Positions 37,762 through 47,472 of a stretch of DNA of 64,000 nucleotides are shown one piece after another. The position numbers and the translations under genes are program-made. The first letter of the stretch is position 1, and each line of letters opens with the position of its first letter. The notes below the pieces were generated by a model. That model saw only the letters and a program-made list of their open reading frames with translations, ran no database searches and was not told the DNA's origin. The stretch covers positions 2,666,001-2,730,000 of the forward strand of contig NZ_CP032098.1 in assembly GCF_003544935.1 (NCBI RefSeq). The letters are read 5' to 3'. This DNA comes from Malaciobacter molluscorum LMG 25693 (GTDB lineage: Bacteria > Campylobacterota > Campylobacteria > Campylobacterales > Arcobacteraceae).

Positions 37762-38603
37762 TGGTACATATTGACAAACCAACTGATAATGTAAAAGATG
37801 TTTTTGAAGCTTGCATATCAAATTATGAAGATGTAAATTTTAAAAAGAGGCTAAATAGTGTAACAGCCTTTATTGAAACTTCAGCAACGAACTATGATAG
37901 TCAAGCTGGTGTAAATAATCTTAATGCTATATCTATGGTTAATAATGTAAATAATATTATAACTGTAGATGAAATGAAAAAAGTATATGATCATAAACTT
38001 GTTAGAAAAGGTCAACCTGGTAGGATGTATTATGAGAAACTAAGATTATCAGCAAAAAATAACATTTGTCCACTTTGTAATCAAAGAACTGTAACTACAC
38101 TAGATCATGTTTTACCTAAAACTTTTTATCCAATATTTGCTGTTACACCTTTTAATTTAATACCAGCTTGTGCAGATTGTAATAAAATAAAAGATAGATA
38201 TCAGCCTAATATAGCTGAAGAAGAAATTATTCATCCATATTATGATGATATTTCTAATCAACAATATTTATATGCTGTATTAGTTCAAACAACTCCACCA
38301 AGTATAAACTTTTATATAAAACAATCAAACCCAATAAATATTATTGAAAAAAGATTAAATAAACATTTCTCACTGTTTGCATTAAATGAATTATATACTT
38401 CTAATGCTGCTGGAGAATTAGCAAATATTAGTTTTAGACTATCTAAGCTATATTCCACGGGAGGAAGGGAGTGTGTTAGGGAATATCTAAGAGAAGAATT
38501 TGAAAGTAGATATGAGAATAATAGAAACTCATGGCAAACAGCCATGTATAAAGCATTATACAAAAATGCTTGGTTTTGTAATGGGGGCTTTAGGATTGAC
38601 TAA
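37761..38603 (+). CDS. HNH endonuclease of a Septu-like defence pair
   Basis: A 280-residue protein with a zinc-type HNH core: CPLCNQ (Cys103, Cys106), TLDHVLPK (His116), then PFNLIPACADCNKIKD with the second CxxC pair and Asn. Flanking regions are helical. It is coupled to the ATPase gene by TAATG and probably is its nuclease effector, degrading nucleic acid on infection (PtuB role). The gene ends 58 bases before the convergent PD-(D/E)xK gene. Confidence 0.75.
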   Translation: MVHIDKPTDNVKDVFEACISNYEDVNFKKRLNSVTAFIETSATNYDSQAGVNNLNAISMVNNVNNIITVDEMKKVYDHKLVRKGQPGRMYYEKLRLSAKNNICPLCNQRTVTTLDHVLPKTFYPIFAVTPFNLIPACADCNKIKDRYQPNIAEEEIIHPYYDDISNQQYLYAVLVQTTPPSINFYIKQSNPINIIEKRLNKHFSLFALNELYTSNAAGELANISFRLSKLYSTGGRECVREYLREEFESRYENNRNSWQTAMYKALYKNAWFCNGGFRID

Positions 38604-38660
38604 TCATATTAAATTATTTTAAGACTCAGATAAGCGATATATGTTATATAAATAGTTATG

Positions 38661-39329
38661 TTATTTAAGTAAATTGATCCAGAGGTGCGTAAGTTTTATT
38701 TGTTTGTTCGATAAACGTACATGTTCGGAAGAATATTTAGCAATTTCTGCTGTTTCATTTTCTTTAATTAATTTATCACTATTTATCCAAGTTAAATCAC
38801 AGGAATCTGAAGAATTAATCGCTTCATCTATCCAAGAGTTTATTTTACTTTCCCAAATATCAAAACTATCTGTTTGAACATAGCCTATCATAGCAGCAGT
38901 ACTTAATTCTCCTGCATGAATATTTCTTTTAAATCTTTCTATTCCTCCTCCTTCTCCAAGAATATATTCTTTTTTACGGCGAGAATCTAATTTAGTATCC
39001 AATCTTTTTGCTTCTAAAGCAAAAAATCTTTTCCCTCTTTTACCTTTTCCCTTTGGATATACACCAATATCTATACTAGAAGAATTACCTAATGATGTAT
39101 TTTCAATATCTTCATGATGAAACATAAAAAGCTCATGTTGCACTTGCATATTCATACATAATGCAAAATTATTATTTAGTCCTTTTTCTACTTCTCCATC
39201 AATATAATTTTGTATAAATACAGATATATTTGCCTCAATAAAATCTATTACTAATATAGATAAAGGTTTAGAAGTATTGCCAAGATTACCATTACTAGCT
39301 TGTCTTATATTTTTATTATCGGCTTGCAT
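38661..39329 (-). CDS. Putative PD-(D/E)xK restriction-type protein
   Basis: A 222-residue protein with an acidic residue and a D...ExK arrangement typical of PD-(D/E)xK nucleases: SSIDIGVYPKG (Asp87) and FFALEAKRL (Glu106, Lys108). It lies 3 bases downstream of the Eco57I-type methyltransferase gene on the same strand, so it is likely the cleavage partner or accessory subunit of that restriction system. I know no named family for it, and the nuclease call is by motif only. Confidence 0.55.
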   Translation of the reverse strand: MQADNKNIRQASNGNLGNTSKPLSILVIDFIEANISVFIQNYIDGEVEKGLNNNFALCMNMQVQHELFMFHHEDIENTSLGNSSSIDIGVYPKGKGKRGKRFFALEAKRLDTKLDSRRKKEYILGEGGGIERFKRNIHAGELSTAAMIGYVQTDSFDIWESKINSWIDEAINSSDSCDLTWINSDKLIKENETAEIAKYSSEHVRLSNKQIKLTHLWINLLK

Positions 39330-39332
39330 AAA

Positions 39333-42230
39333 TTAATATCTCATATTTACTAAATCAGCAAATGTATCATCTGCATCTCTAACTGCAATAGATTTAAGCC
39401 AATAACGATATTGCTTAGGTTTTATAATATAAATTAAATTTTCATCATAGTATTTAAATATTCTCGTTATATTAATATTCTTTCCTATTCTATTATTAAT
39501 TAAAACTTCAATATCACTGTCAGTTAAAGTGTTGCTAAATAAATAATTTTCAGGAGTTTCATTATAAGAAAAAGGCATTATTATAAACTGTTCTATTTCT
39601 AATATATCTAAAGGTTTAAACTTCACATATATTGTATTTAATAAATTACAATATATTTTTTGATATTCAATCATTTGACTTTTATTAACTTCCCTAAATA
39701 TTGGTAAATTTTGTTTTCCATTGACCCAGTCAAGCATATAATCAATAGTATCTTCTGCAAAATATTTTTCTATCTGAGAAAGTTTTATACTTTCTATATT
39801 TTGAGGGTATGGTAAGTTATCAATATCGTTCTTATACAAAACTGTTGCTTTATCAATTCCTGCTTTTGCACTTGTAGAGGCTAGATAAAATAAATACTCA
39901 TTAGAAAAAGTTGATAATATATTACTTAATTCATGTAAATCACTTTCATCCTTTTTAGGTGCATGTATTCCAATTGTGTCATTCTTAAAAGTTAAATAAT
40001 CTTTTCGAAGTTCACTAATGATTTTTGTTCTTCCTAACTGCTTTTTTATCAATAAGTGAGGAGGAGTAAATAATTCTTTTGGTTTTATTCTGTGGAAAAC
40101 TTTATTTTCTTTATTGTATATTTTTGTATTATTTATTCCTTCTTCTAAAAATGCAGTTGCTGGTAAAAATGGCTGTCCCGTGATATAATCACATTTTTTA
40201 GGTTTAGTTGTATTACTATTTTTATCCATAAATCCTTCAAGGTATATCCAGCCAAAACCTTGTGTCTTTTCATCTAAATATTGTCCTAGTTTTCTATACC
40301 TGTCTAATTTATTTATTATATCTATAGTCCTACTTCCACCCATTAAATTACATTTCCATATATACTTATCTTCTATTGCATTCAAGTAACTTAACCAATG
40401 AAAATCATAATAACTTAAATTAAAATATAACTTTTCTTTTGATTCAAATGTTTGTCTTATCGTAAGATGCAAAACTTCATTAGTTTCTAAGTTAGGTTCA
40501 TTCTTTTCAAAACATACTACTAAAGAAGGAACACTTATTGGTACCTTTTTCCCTTTTTTATCTTTTTTACTCCCATCATAAAGTTTATTTAAACCTGTAA
40601 AATCTATAACTTGTCTTAAATTAAATCTTTTAAATACATATTTTCTAAATTCTTCTACGTTGTTGTTATACAAAAAACCAGATGGTTGTACTAAAGAAAT
40701 AAATGCATTTTCTTTTAATAACGAAAAGCTTTGTTCTAAAAATAAATATGCTAATTGATTATCAGGCAACTTTGGTCTATTTATATTTTCATTTAAACTT
40801 TTATTTTCTATTAATCTTGATGATTCTGTTGTTAGCTTAGCGATAAAAGGTGGATTTCCTATTACCAAATCAAAATCTTTCATTTTAGGATAACTTTCTT
40901 TATTTTCTATAACATCAAAGAAATCATTTGCAATTAAATTACCATTTTGAGATAAATCATCAAAATGTAACTCATTCCATATAATTTCTGGTGCTAAAAT
41001 TTCACATAATGTTAATGATAGACTAAACTTTGCAACTTCAATAGCTTCTTTCTTCTCATCAATTCCAAATATATTATTTGTTATTAATGATTTTAAAATT
41101 TTAACACTTGGTTGTCTAAAATTGTTTTGAATCATCCACATTTGAACAAGTCTTTTAAATGCACCTACTAAGAAAATACCTGAGCCACATGCAGGGTCTA
41201 TTACTTTTAAGTCTAGATTTATATCGTCTAAGGGTATCATCTCATCAATCATAAAATCAACTAGCACTGATGGAGTATAAACTACTCCTTCTTTTTCATT
41301 TTCAGTTAAAAATAATTCATAAATATTACTTATTAGTTCAATAGGCAGATCTTTAAATGAATATAAATCCCAAAAATATAATTGTTTGTTATTATCAATA
41401 TTAGGTTGTAAAAAGTATTTAAACTCTGTTAAATCAGTATCAGCAAGTTCTTCTTTATTTTCATATGAAAGTTTAAATATTCCCCCATTAAAGTGATTAC
41501 TTAATTCATCAAACAAATCAATTAAAGCTTTATTTGATTCACAAATATCTATAAATGATTTTGCACCCTTAAGAAACTTATCCCAATAATTTAGTTCAAA
41601 AACTTCTTTTTCTTCCAGATATTTTAATAAAATTGATTTAATCAATAAACTATTTGTTAATTGTGGAGATAATTTACTTTTTTCTATAAGACGCTTTCTT
41701 TCAAACTCAAGTTTATCTAGTAATGAATTGTATGCGCTATTTTTGTGAGAAAAATTTTTACTATATTCACTATTCCAAAACTCCCCTGTATCAAACATTT
41801 TTGCAGAAAACTGGTTAAGTTTTGATAGAGTTTCAGATGTTAGTTTAATTATTTCAAAAGGTTTTATATTTTGTTCATTGATATTATTTTTAGACATACT
41901 GTTAAATATTTTAATTTCATTATTTGTAAATACAAAAAAGATAGGGATTTTACAAGAACTCCAAAGCTTTTTATGTAAAATATTAATATCAATATTGTCT
42001 TCATATATGTAAATTTGAGGAATTGGTGGTCGGTTTTCAAAGTATCTAAAATAAACTGCTTGAGCACCATATTTTTTAGCATCAAGCAAATGAAGTTTAA
42101 TGTGATTATTTAATTCTGAGCTAATATTTGAAACAAGTTTTAGTCCCATATTGGGAGTATTATTAGAAAACATTTGAAGTTTTGATAAACCATTTTGTAA
42201 AGTTTTACTAAGTTCTAAATTTATACTCAT
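39333..42230 (-). CDS. Eco57I-type DNA adenine methyltransferase (restriction-modification)
   Basis: A 965-residue protein with an N6-adenine methyltransferase core: SAM motif I IDPACGSGIFLVGAF (DPACGSG at 345-351) and catalytic motif IV DLVIGNPPF (NPPF at 459-462). The N-terminal ~330 residues are helical with no clear nuclease motif. The C-terminal ~350 residues resemble a target-recognition/TaqI-like specificity region. Size and order suit type IIG/Eco57I-like enzymes or the methyltransferase of a two-gene system with the PD-(D/E)xK protein immediately downstream. Transposon cargo. Confidence 0.8.
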   Translation of the reverse strand: MSINLELSKTLQNGLSKLQMFSNNTPNMGLKLVSNISSELNNHIKLHLLDAKKYGAQAVYFRYFENRPPIPQIYIYEDNIDINILHKKLWSSCKIPIFFVFTNNEIKIFNSMSKNNINEQNIKPFEIIKLTSETLSKLNQFSAKMFDTGEFWNSEYSKNFSHKNSAYNSLLDKLEFERKRLIEKSKLSPQLTNSLLIKSILLKYLEEKEVFELNYWDKFLKGAKSFIDICESNKALIDLFDELSNHFNGGIFKLSYENKEELADTDLTEFKYFLQPNIDNNKQLYFWDLYSFKDLPIELISNIYELFLTENEKEGVVYTPSVLVDFMIDEMIPLDDINLDLKVIDPACGSGIFLVGAFKRLVQMWMIQNNFRQPSVKILKSLITNNIFGIDEKKEAIEVAKFSLSLTLCEILAPEIIWNELHFDDLSQNGNLIANDFFDVIENKESYPKMKDFDLVIGNPPFIAKLTTESSRLIENKSLNENINRPKLPDNQLAYLFLEQSFSLLKENAFISLVQPSGFLYNNNVEEFRKYVFKRFNLRQVIDFTGLNKLYDGSKKDKKGKKVPISVPSLVVCFEKNEPNLETNEVLHLTIRQTFESKEKLYFNLSYYDFHWLSYLNAIEDKYIWKCNLMGGSRTIDIINKLDRYRKLGQYLDEKTQGFGWIYLEGFMDKNSNTTKPKKCDYITGQPFLPATAFLEEGINNTKIYNKENKVFHRIKPKELFTPPHLLIKKQLGRTKIISELRKDYLTFKNDTIGIHAPKKDESDLHELSNILSTFSNEYLFYLASTSAKAGIDKATVLYKNDIDNLPYPQNIESIKLSQIEKYFAEDTIDYMLDWVNGKQNLPIFREVNKSQMIEYQKIYCNLLNTIYVKFKPLDILEIEQFIIMPFSYNETPENYLFSNTLTDSDIEVLINNRIGKNINITRIFKYYDENLIYIIKPKQYRYWLKSIAVRDADDTFADLVNMRY

Positions 42231-42296
42231 TTATGAAATAATTCCTATTTAAAATACTGTATTATATCATAATTTGTTTATAAATGAGTTAAAAAT

Positions 42297-42313
42297 ATCA
42301 ATTAAAAATTGAT
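42297..42313. promoter_or_regulatory. Inverted repeat between the methyltransferase and HTH genes
   Basis: ATCAATT-AAA-AATTGAT, a perfect 7-bp dyad with a 3-base centre, lies in the 172-base divergent gap. It could be the operator of the adjacent small HTH protein acting on the restriction genes; the match is short and AT-rich. Confidence 0.3.
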
Positions 42314-42402
42314 TTTATACAAAATATACTCTTACTTATCAATATATTATTGACAAATTATAATTTTTTTTATAATATTAGTTATCTTAATAAAGGTAAA
42401 CT

Positions 42403-42723
42403 TTGAATTATCGTGATTTTTTAAATTATTTAAAAGAGAATAATCTTACTGTTAGGCAAATTGAGAAAGAGTTGGGATATAGTCCTAAAAGTATACAGAA
42501 TAATTGGAAAAAGAATGACAATGTACCAGAGAAAGCACTTAGTAACCTTCATAAATTTTTAAAACTTAAAAAACAAAATCTAGAAATCAATAACTTATTG
42601 AATAATAATATTAATAATGTTCAATTACCTTCACATATTTATAAAATTGCTAAAGAAAAGAGTCTAAAAAGTGGAATTACAATAGAAGAATATATATCTT
42701 CTTTAATTATTTCTAAAATTTAA
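42403..42723 (+). CDS. Small HTH protein, possible regulator of the restriction or transposition genes
   Basis: A 106-residue protein starting with TTG behind AAAGG. Residues ~1-45 look like a helix-turn-helix (LTVRQIEKELGYSPKSIQNN); the C-terminal part (LPSHIYKIAKEKSLKSGITI) resembles a short dimerising or second DNA-binding helix pair. It is divergent from the methyltransferase, with a dyad between them, as with controller proteins of restriction systems. Its 3' end overlaps the convergent tniQ end by 21 bases. Confidence 0.5.
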   Translation: MNYRDFLNYLKENNLTVRQIEKELGYSPKSIQNNWKKNDNVPEKALSNLHKFLKLKKQNLEINNLLNNNINNVQLPSHIYKIAKEKSLKSGITIEEYISSLIISKI

Positions 42724-43865
42724 TTTCTTATAAATCTTTATAAACCCTTTATGAATTGTGGAATGGCACCCTACTATTTCTGCCACATTTAACTGATTTA
42801 TAACTATGCCTTGACTATTTAAATATTTTATTGTTCCAATAACTTCAGATTCACTAATCTTTCTTCCTATTTTATTTTGTTTAGGAATCAAGGATGAAAG
42901 CATTTTCTCATACCAAAAAGGAATATATTTTAAACCATGAGTGAATTCTCTATATGTAAGATAATTTGATTCTATAAACTCTAGAAAATTATATGGATAA
43001 TTTTGAAAAAGATGGTAAATCATTGTATTCATATAAAAAGACTTATAAATAGCACTTGCTTTTTTTGAATTATATAACTTTAACTTTTCACATACTCGTC
43101 TATATTCTTCTATCATAGGAAAACTATCAAGAACTAAGTCTTGTTTTCTATCCAATAAATAATGTAATCTACAAAATATATGAAAAAACATAGCAGACCA
43201 TACCTTTTCACCATTGATTTCAAAATAGCCTTTATTAAATCCTTCTTCAAACCAATGTATAGCCTCTATCCCATATTCATTAGGCACGTTATCTCGATAT
43301 GTATAAGTTAAACTAAGATTAGCACCACAATTATGACAATGTTTTAATGTAACCTCTTCCTTTAATTTTAAAAGTTTTATTGGTTTATAACAGTGCCAAC
43401 ATCTATCCGTTAGAAATATTTTATGCTTAGGGCATGCAGTATAAAAGAAATACCTCCATTTCTTTCTAAAATAAGCTATCTTATCTTCTTCTAAACACTT
43501 AGGACAATATAATAGTCCATTGTGAGTTCTTTTATCTATAAGTCTTCTTATTTGATGAGGAGGATATAAACTTTGATTTATAAAAAGATAACCTTCATTA
43601 CCACGCAAGGACATATTTAAAAGTTCATCTTTTGATAGAATACTTTTTGAAGACAATATATCAAAAAACTCTTCATTGTTATAAAAATCTAAATCTCTTC
43701 TAGTATATGAGTTTTTTCTTGTATTTTTTATATGCAAATTTAAAAATGTAGAAGGATACATATAATGAGCATGAGCCATTCTAGTAAGCCATGAGCTTAA
43801 TAACTCATCTTCTAGAGAATGTAAATGTATTTGAAAGGGATAGTTTAATTCTTTTTTGAGATCAT
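42703..43865 (-). CDS. tniQ: TniQ/TnsD-family target selector with apparent -1 frameshift
   Basis: TniQ proteins bridge the target site and TnsC. The downstream frame, from its first ATG at 43779, lacks the family N-terminus. Reading further back restores it (LEDELLSSWLTRMAHAH), but that extension has no usable start. A start overlapping the tnsC stop (ATGA, 43865-43862) reads only 6 codons in its own frame before a stop. The heptamer A AAA AAG at 43857-43851 lies in correct phase for -1 slippage into the tniQ frame, giving a 387-residue product. Zinc-binding pairs CPKC, ACPKH, CWHC and CHNC follow. Programmed frameshifting, a real one-base deletion or a homopolymer sequencing error are all possible. 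Confidence 0.7.
43851..43857 (-). other. Slippery heptamer A AAA AAG at the start of tniQ
   Basis: Zero-frame codons TCA AAA AAG carry the canonical -1 slippery sequence used in dnaX. An AGGAG Shine-Dalgarno-like sequence lies 13 bases upstream, a spacing similar to the dnaX stimulator, though here it also serves as the ribosome site for the ATGA start. Confidence 0.5.
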
Positions 43866-44719
43866 AAGGACTCCTTTATCTCTTTTTTAGAGATTTTTTC
43901 AGTTTTTGTTCTTATTGCATAAATAGCTGCATCTTTTAAAATATTAATTACTTCACCTATACATCCATTTGATAAACCATGAATATATGTTAATAGTTCA
44001 TAGTTTTTATAAATATTAGATGCCTTTTTTAAAGGTAACATTGCTTCTATTGTAGCAACAAATCTTAAAAAATTTTCATCGTTATTCCACAGAGGTAACT
44101 CATATGGTTTAAATCTTGATTTTGTTTGATTATCAATAGATATTGCAGACATAGCATCTTGAGTTCCTGCAAGAATAATTGGAATACCTGTTTTGTTATT
44201 CAATGTTTTAAGTGATGTAATAAGTTGTGCCATTTTATTATGTGGTCCATGCAGTACATTTTGAATTTCATCTATGATTATTAATTTTGTTTGCATTAAA
44301 TTTAAATAATAGACTGCTTCTTCTTTTTTCTTTGTAACCTTTTCTTTATGATTAACTGGAACATTCATACTTGATAATATCTCTGTAAACATTACAGACT
44401 CATCAGATGAAGCTTCTGCTATTACATATACAATTGGCATAAGATGTATTAAATCACCATCTTCATCAAAATATTCATCCTTAGAAAATTTCTTATAAAA
44501 TCTTTTTAAAATTGCAGTTTTACCATTATTACTATCTCCATATAAAAGCATCCCTCTGCTTCTTATACTTTTAGGAGCTTTATAAATATCTTCTATCTTA
44601 GTTAGTATTTTATTTGCTTCTGGATAATCAATCCATTTATCTTTTTGAATAAAGAAAATTCTCTCTTCATCACTTAAGTCCAAATACTTTTGTAATTGAG
44701 AAGATAGGTTTTCATTCAT
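43862..44719 (-). CDS. tnsC: TnsC/TniB-type transposition AAA+ regulator
   Basis: A 285-residue AAA+ ATPase that polymerises on target DNA and passes the target signal from TniQ to TnsAB. Walker A is GDSNNGKT (61-68) and Walker B LIIIDE (146-151), followed by the sensor segment IPIILAGTQDAMSA. Its short length matches TniB-like TnsC proteins rather than the ~550-residue TnsC of Tn7. Start and stop overlap tnsB and tniQ by 4 bases each (ATGA), forming a tight operon. Confidence 0.88.
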   Translation of the reverse strand: MNENLSSQLQKYLDLSDEERIFFIQKDKWIDYPEANKILTKIEDIYKAPKSIRSRGMLLYGDSNNGKTAILKRFYKKFSKDEYFDEDGDLIHLMPIVYVIAEASSDESVMFTEILSSMNVPVNHKEKVTKKKEEAVYYLNLMQTKLIIIDEIQNVLHGPHNKMAQLITSLKTLNNKTGIPIILAGTQDAMSAISIDNQTKSRFKPYELPLWNNDENFLRFVATIEAMLPLKKASNIYKNYELLTYIHGLSNGCIGEVINILKDAAIYAIRTKTEKISKKEIKESL

Positions 44720-46611
44720 AACTCATCCTCCCCTAAATCAAAACTAAATAACTCTGGTAATTCTATATTATCTACTATAGAAGGAGAAATTTTCTCAGGC
44801 TTTTTAACAGCCTCTTCTTTTATTAATTTCTTTTCTTCTTCAAGTTTCTTAGTTAAATGTTTCTTTGAACTTTTTTTACGCCTTGCTTTTTTTGTTTTGA
44901 TTTTTGAATTCTCTTCTATATCTCTCATTCTTTTATATGTTTGAAAAAGTGTTGTTTCATCAAGAGAATGAGTATCTCCCTTATCTTCTTTTATTTTTGA
45001 AATAGTCTCTCTTAACTCTGCAAGGTTGATTTTTGGATTTGTTATATTTCTGTATGGTATTTCAAAGTACTCTTCTATATCAGGGTCATAAAAATATATT
45101 TTACTTATATCTCTGGGATCTCTTTTGCAAATGAACAATCTGCTTTTAGCTTTTTTACTTGCAGCTTGTGGAACTATCCATTTTCTTAAAACCTCAGAAA
45201 AATAAGTTACATGATCTATTGTAATTCCATTTTTCTGTACTGTTCTTTCAAGGGAAGGAAGAAGTGAATATCTTAAACTTTTTGTATTTTCTACAATAGG
45301 AGGTAAACCAGTTCCTGGATACTCTCCCAATCCAAATATTCCTTCTAGATATTTTTCTTCAGGAGTCATTCCTATTTCACTATGTTCTTTTTTATGATAA
45401 ACATTTACAATTAACTCTGTAAACCATTGTTCAAATTCATTTATTGTCATAGCAGCATTTTTTTGAGAATTATAAGTACCTTTTTTTACAATATTTGAAA
45501 AAGTTGTTCCAGATAAGTTATGAACTTCATTACTTAAAGTTTTGAAGACTCTTTCAACATTTGCACCATAATAAGATCTTCCAACTGGACGCCAATCAAT
45601 CTCAATAGAGTATTGTTCACAGAACCTTGTTAAGTCTATACTTCTAAACTCTTTTGCATTATCAGTTGAGATTTCTCTTGGAATTCCATATATAGGCCAT
45701 TCTCCTTCTACATTTAGTTGCTTTAAAAAATCATCCTTCGGCATAATCATATTTAAAATACATTGTCCTGTATTAAAAAAGCTTACTGGCTCATATGAAA
45801 TATAAAAGCCCATAATCATTCTACTAAATACATCTATTCCTAATGTAAGATATGCTCTTCCTATTGATTCTCTATTCTCTTCATCAACTAAGTCTAAATC
45901 TAATGGAGTATGATCAATCTGAACTAATTCTAATGGGAAGTTTCCTCTTGGATTCTTATCTGGCATTCCTCTAGTATCATGTACTTTATTACCTTCCCTA
46001 CGTCTTGTTACATCTTTTAAACTTAAATTATCAATTCTTTTTCTAATAGTATTTAAATGAGGTGGTTTTAAATTTGCATTATGAAATTTCTCTTGAATAA
46101 TTCTATAAATATATGGGATAGAATATTTTTGAGTATTTAAATAGTACTCATCAAGAACAGATCTTATAATTGTTTCATCTTCTTTATCTAACCTATTTTT
46201 CTTTGGACCACCTCTTTTTTTAAATTCAGGAACTAAGGAACTAACTGTTCCTGTCTTTTTATAATCTTGAATCCATCTATAAACAGTTGCAACACTAATA
46301 TTATGTTCTTGAGATATTTTTTCTACATCACTCTTTTTATTTCTTTTTCCAGTTAAAAGAGGCTTTATAATCTCATACTTTCTATTAGCTTCTTCCCACT
46401 CTTTTTTATCATATAAGCTAATATCTACTTCTTTACTATTTTCAGATTTAAAAGATTTTAAGTCACTTATTTTTAATACTTTAAATTCATAAGGGAACTC
46501 TATTTCTTTAGCTAAAATCTCCTTTATAGAAATGTGTTTACTTACTTCATACTCTATATTTTCACAATAGACTTTAGAACCTGTATTTAAAGAAATTTTA
46601 TTCATTATCAA
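44716..46611 (-). CDS. tnsB: TnsB transposase (DDE integrase family)
   Basis: A 631-residue transposase that binds the element ends and joins them to target DNA. The N-terminal half has a helix-turn-helix (HNISVATVYRWIQDYKKTG). The RNase-H-like catalytic core has the DD(35)E triad Asp233 (VQIDHTPLD), Asp317 (STDNAKEF) and Glu353 (GANVERVF). A Mu-type beta-barrel follows, and a charged C-terminal tail (residues ~560-631) is probably the TnsC-contacting peptide. It overlaps tnsA by 14 bases upstream and tnsC by 4 downstream. Confidence 0.92.
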   Translation of the reverse strand: MIMNKISLNTGSKVYCENIEYEVSKHISIKEILAKEIEFPYEFKVLKISDLKSFKSENSKEVDISLYDKKEWEEANRKYEIIKPLLTGKRNKKSDVEKISQEHNISVATVYRWIQDYKKTGTVSSLVPEFKKRGGPKKNRLDKEDETIIRSVLDEYYLNTQKYSIPYIYRIIQEKFHNANLKPPHLNTIRKRIDNLSLKDVTRRREGNKVHDTRGMPDKNPRGNFPLELVQIDHTPLDLDLVDEENRESIGRAYLTLGIDVFSRMIMGFYISYEPVSFFNTGQCILNMIMPKDDFLKQLNVEGEWPIYGIPREISTDNAKEFRSIDLTRFCEQYSIEIDWRPVGRSYYGANVERVFKTLSNEVHNLSGTTFSNIVKKGTYNSQKNAAMTINEFEQWFTELIVNVYHKKEHSEIGMTPEEKYLEGIFGLGEYPGTGLPPIVENTKSLRYSLLPSLERTVQKNGITIDHVTYFSEVLRKWIVPQAASKKAKSRLFICKRDPRDISKIYFYDPDIEEYFEIPYRNITNPKINLAELRETISKIKEDKGDTHSLDETTLFQTYKRMRDIEENSKIKTKKARRKKSSKKHLTKKLEEEKKLIKEEAVKKPEKISPSIVDNIELPELFSFDLGEDEL

Positions 46612-47260
46612 TCCTTACAAGAGATTTCATATTTAATTGCGTATTTTCATAGTCAACTTTTAAAGTGTTTTCAAAAGCTAATTTCCATATATATGGTAGA
46701 TAGGAAGCTTGTTCAAATTTATTAGCAGAAATTAATTCTAATATTTCATTAACTAAAAGTGCATTTTCTTTTTTTAAAATATCAATAATCGATTTTTCTT
46801 TTTGTTCATCTTTTGGATGAAAGGCAAAAGAATAAAGGAACTCCATATTCTTTAAAGTTTTAGGTTCAATATAGAGCTCATCAAAAGTGTCAAACTCTAA
46901 ATCATTTTCTTTTGCATACTTTCTAGCTTCATTGAATTTAATTTCTAATTCATCTTTTTTATCAACTAAATCACTACTATATTTCACTTCTATTAGTTTT
47001 GATTTGCCTTTTTTATAATTTACTAAACAATCAGGATGATAAGTTGTTTTTTTATTATTGAGTTTGTATTCTAGTTTTATAGGCTGTTCAAGATAGTTTA
47101 ATACGTTATTATCAAACTCTAGTGAAAGAAATAGAGTTTTTTCTAAGAGAGACTCAAAAAAGACACTTCTTCCATTTTTTTTGCTTGGAAAGTATCCAGT
47201 CACTGATCTAAAAGTTTTCTTTGGTTTTCTTTTTGGTAATTTATTCTCATTAATTTCCAT
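46598..47260 (-). CDS. tnsA: TnsA endonuclease of the Tn7-like element
   Basis: A 220-residue restriction-endonuclease-fold protein that makes the 5'-strand cuts so the element moves by cut-and-paste. Family hallmarks are SVTGYFPSKKNGRSVFFES near residues 19-37, with catalytic candidates Glu36 (FESLLE), Asp77 (HPDCLV) and Lys93 (IEVKYSS). The C-terminal ~80 residues are the DNA/TnsC-binding part. First gene of the tnsA-tnsB-tnsC-tniQ operon. Confidence 0.88.
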   Translation of the reverse strand: MEINENKLPKRKPKKTFRSVTGYFPSKKNGRSVFFESLLEKTLFLSLEFDNNVLNYLEQPIKLEYKLNNKKTTYHPDCLVNYKKGKSKLIEVKYSSDLVDKKDELEIKFNEARKYAKENDLEFDTFDELYIEPKTLKNMEFLYSFAFHPKDEQKEKSIIDILKKENALLVNEILELISANKFEQASYLPYIWKLAFENTLKVDYENTQLNMKSLVRIDNE

Positions 47261-47366
47261 AATTAATACCTTTAGTCTTATTATATAATGTATATTATTA
47301 AAATATAAAATTTTATAAAGCTACTTTAATTTTTAAAAATTATTTTTAATTAGAATAGGTATTTAT

Positions 47367-47450
47367 ATGAATATATTTGATATTATTGATAGTTTTTTGA
47401 TTATGTTAGAAGAGGAAGAAAGTTTTAGGTATAATTTTATTTTATATTAG
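47367..47450 (+). CDS. Possible 27-residue acidic mini-protein
   Basis: A short frame (start MNIFDIIDSFLIMLEEEESF) with AGG 7 bases upstream of its ATG, lying between tnsA and the PD-(D/E)xK gene and ending 22 bases before the latter. It could be a leader, a small regulator or chance; length alone cannot decide. Confidence 0.25.
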   Translation: MNIFDIIDSFLIMLEEEESFRYNFILY

Positions 47451-47472
47451 TCCTAAGATAAAGTATTATAAA

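Noticed and set aside
36232-38603. Retron with PtuAB-type effectors
   Set aside because: No reverse transcriptase gene or retron ncRNA-like region lies next to the ATPase/HNH pair.
47235-47275. ATTCTCATT motif at the start of tnsA as an alternative right transposon end
   Set aside because: It resembles the end repeats but lies in coding sequence and no ACA terminus occurs at the required spacing; at most an internal TnsB site.
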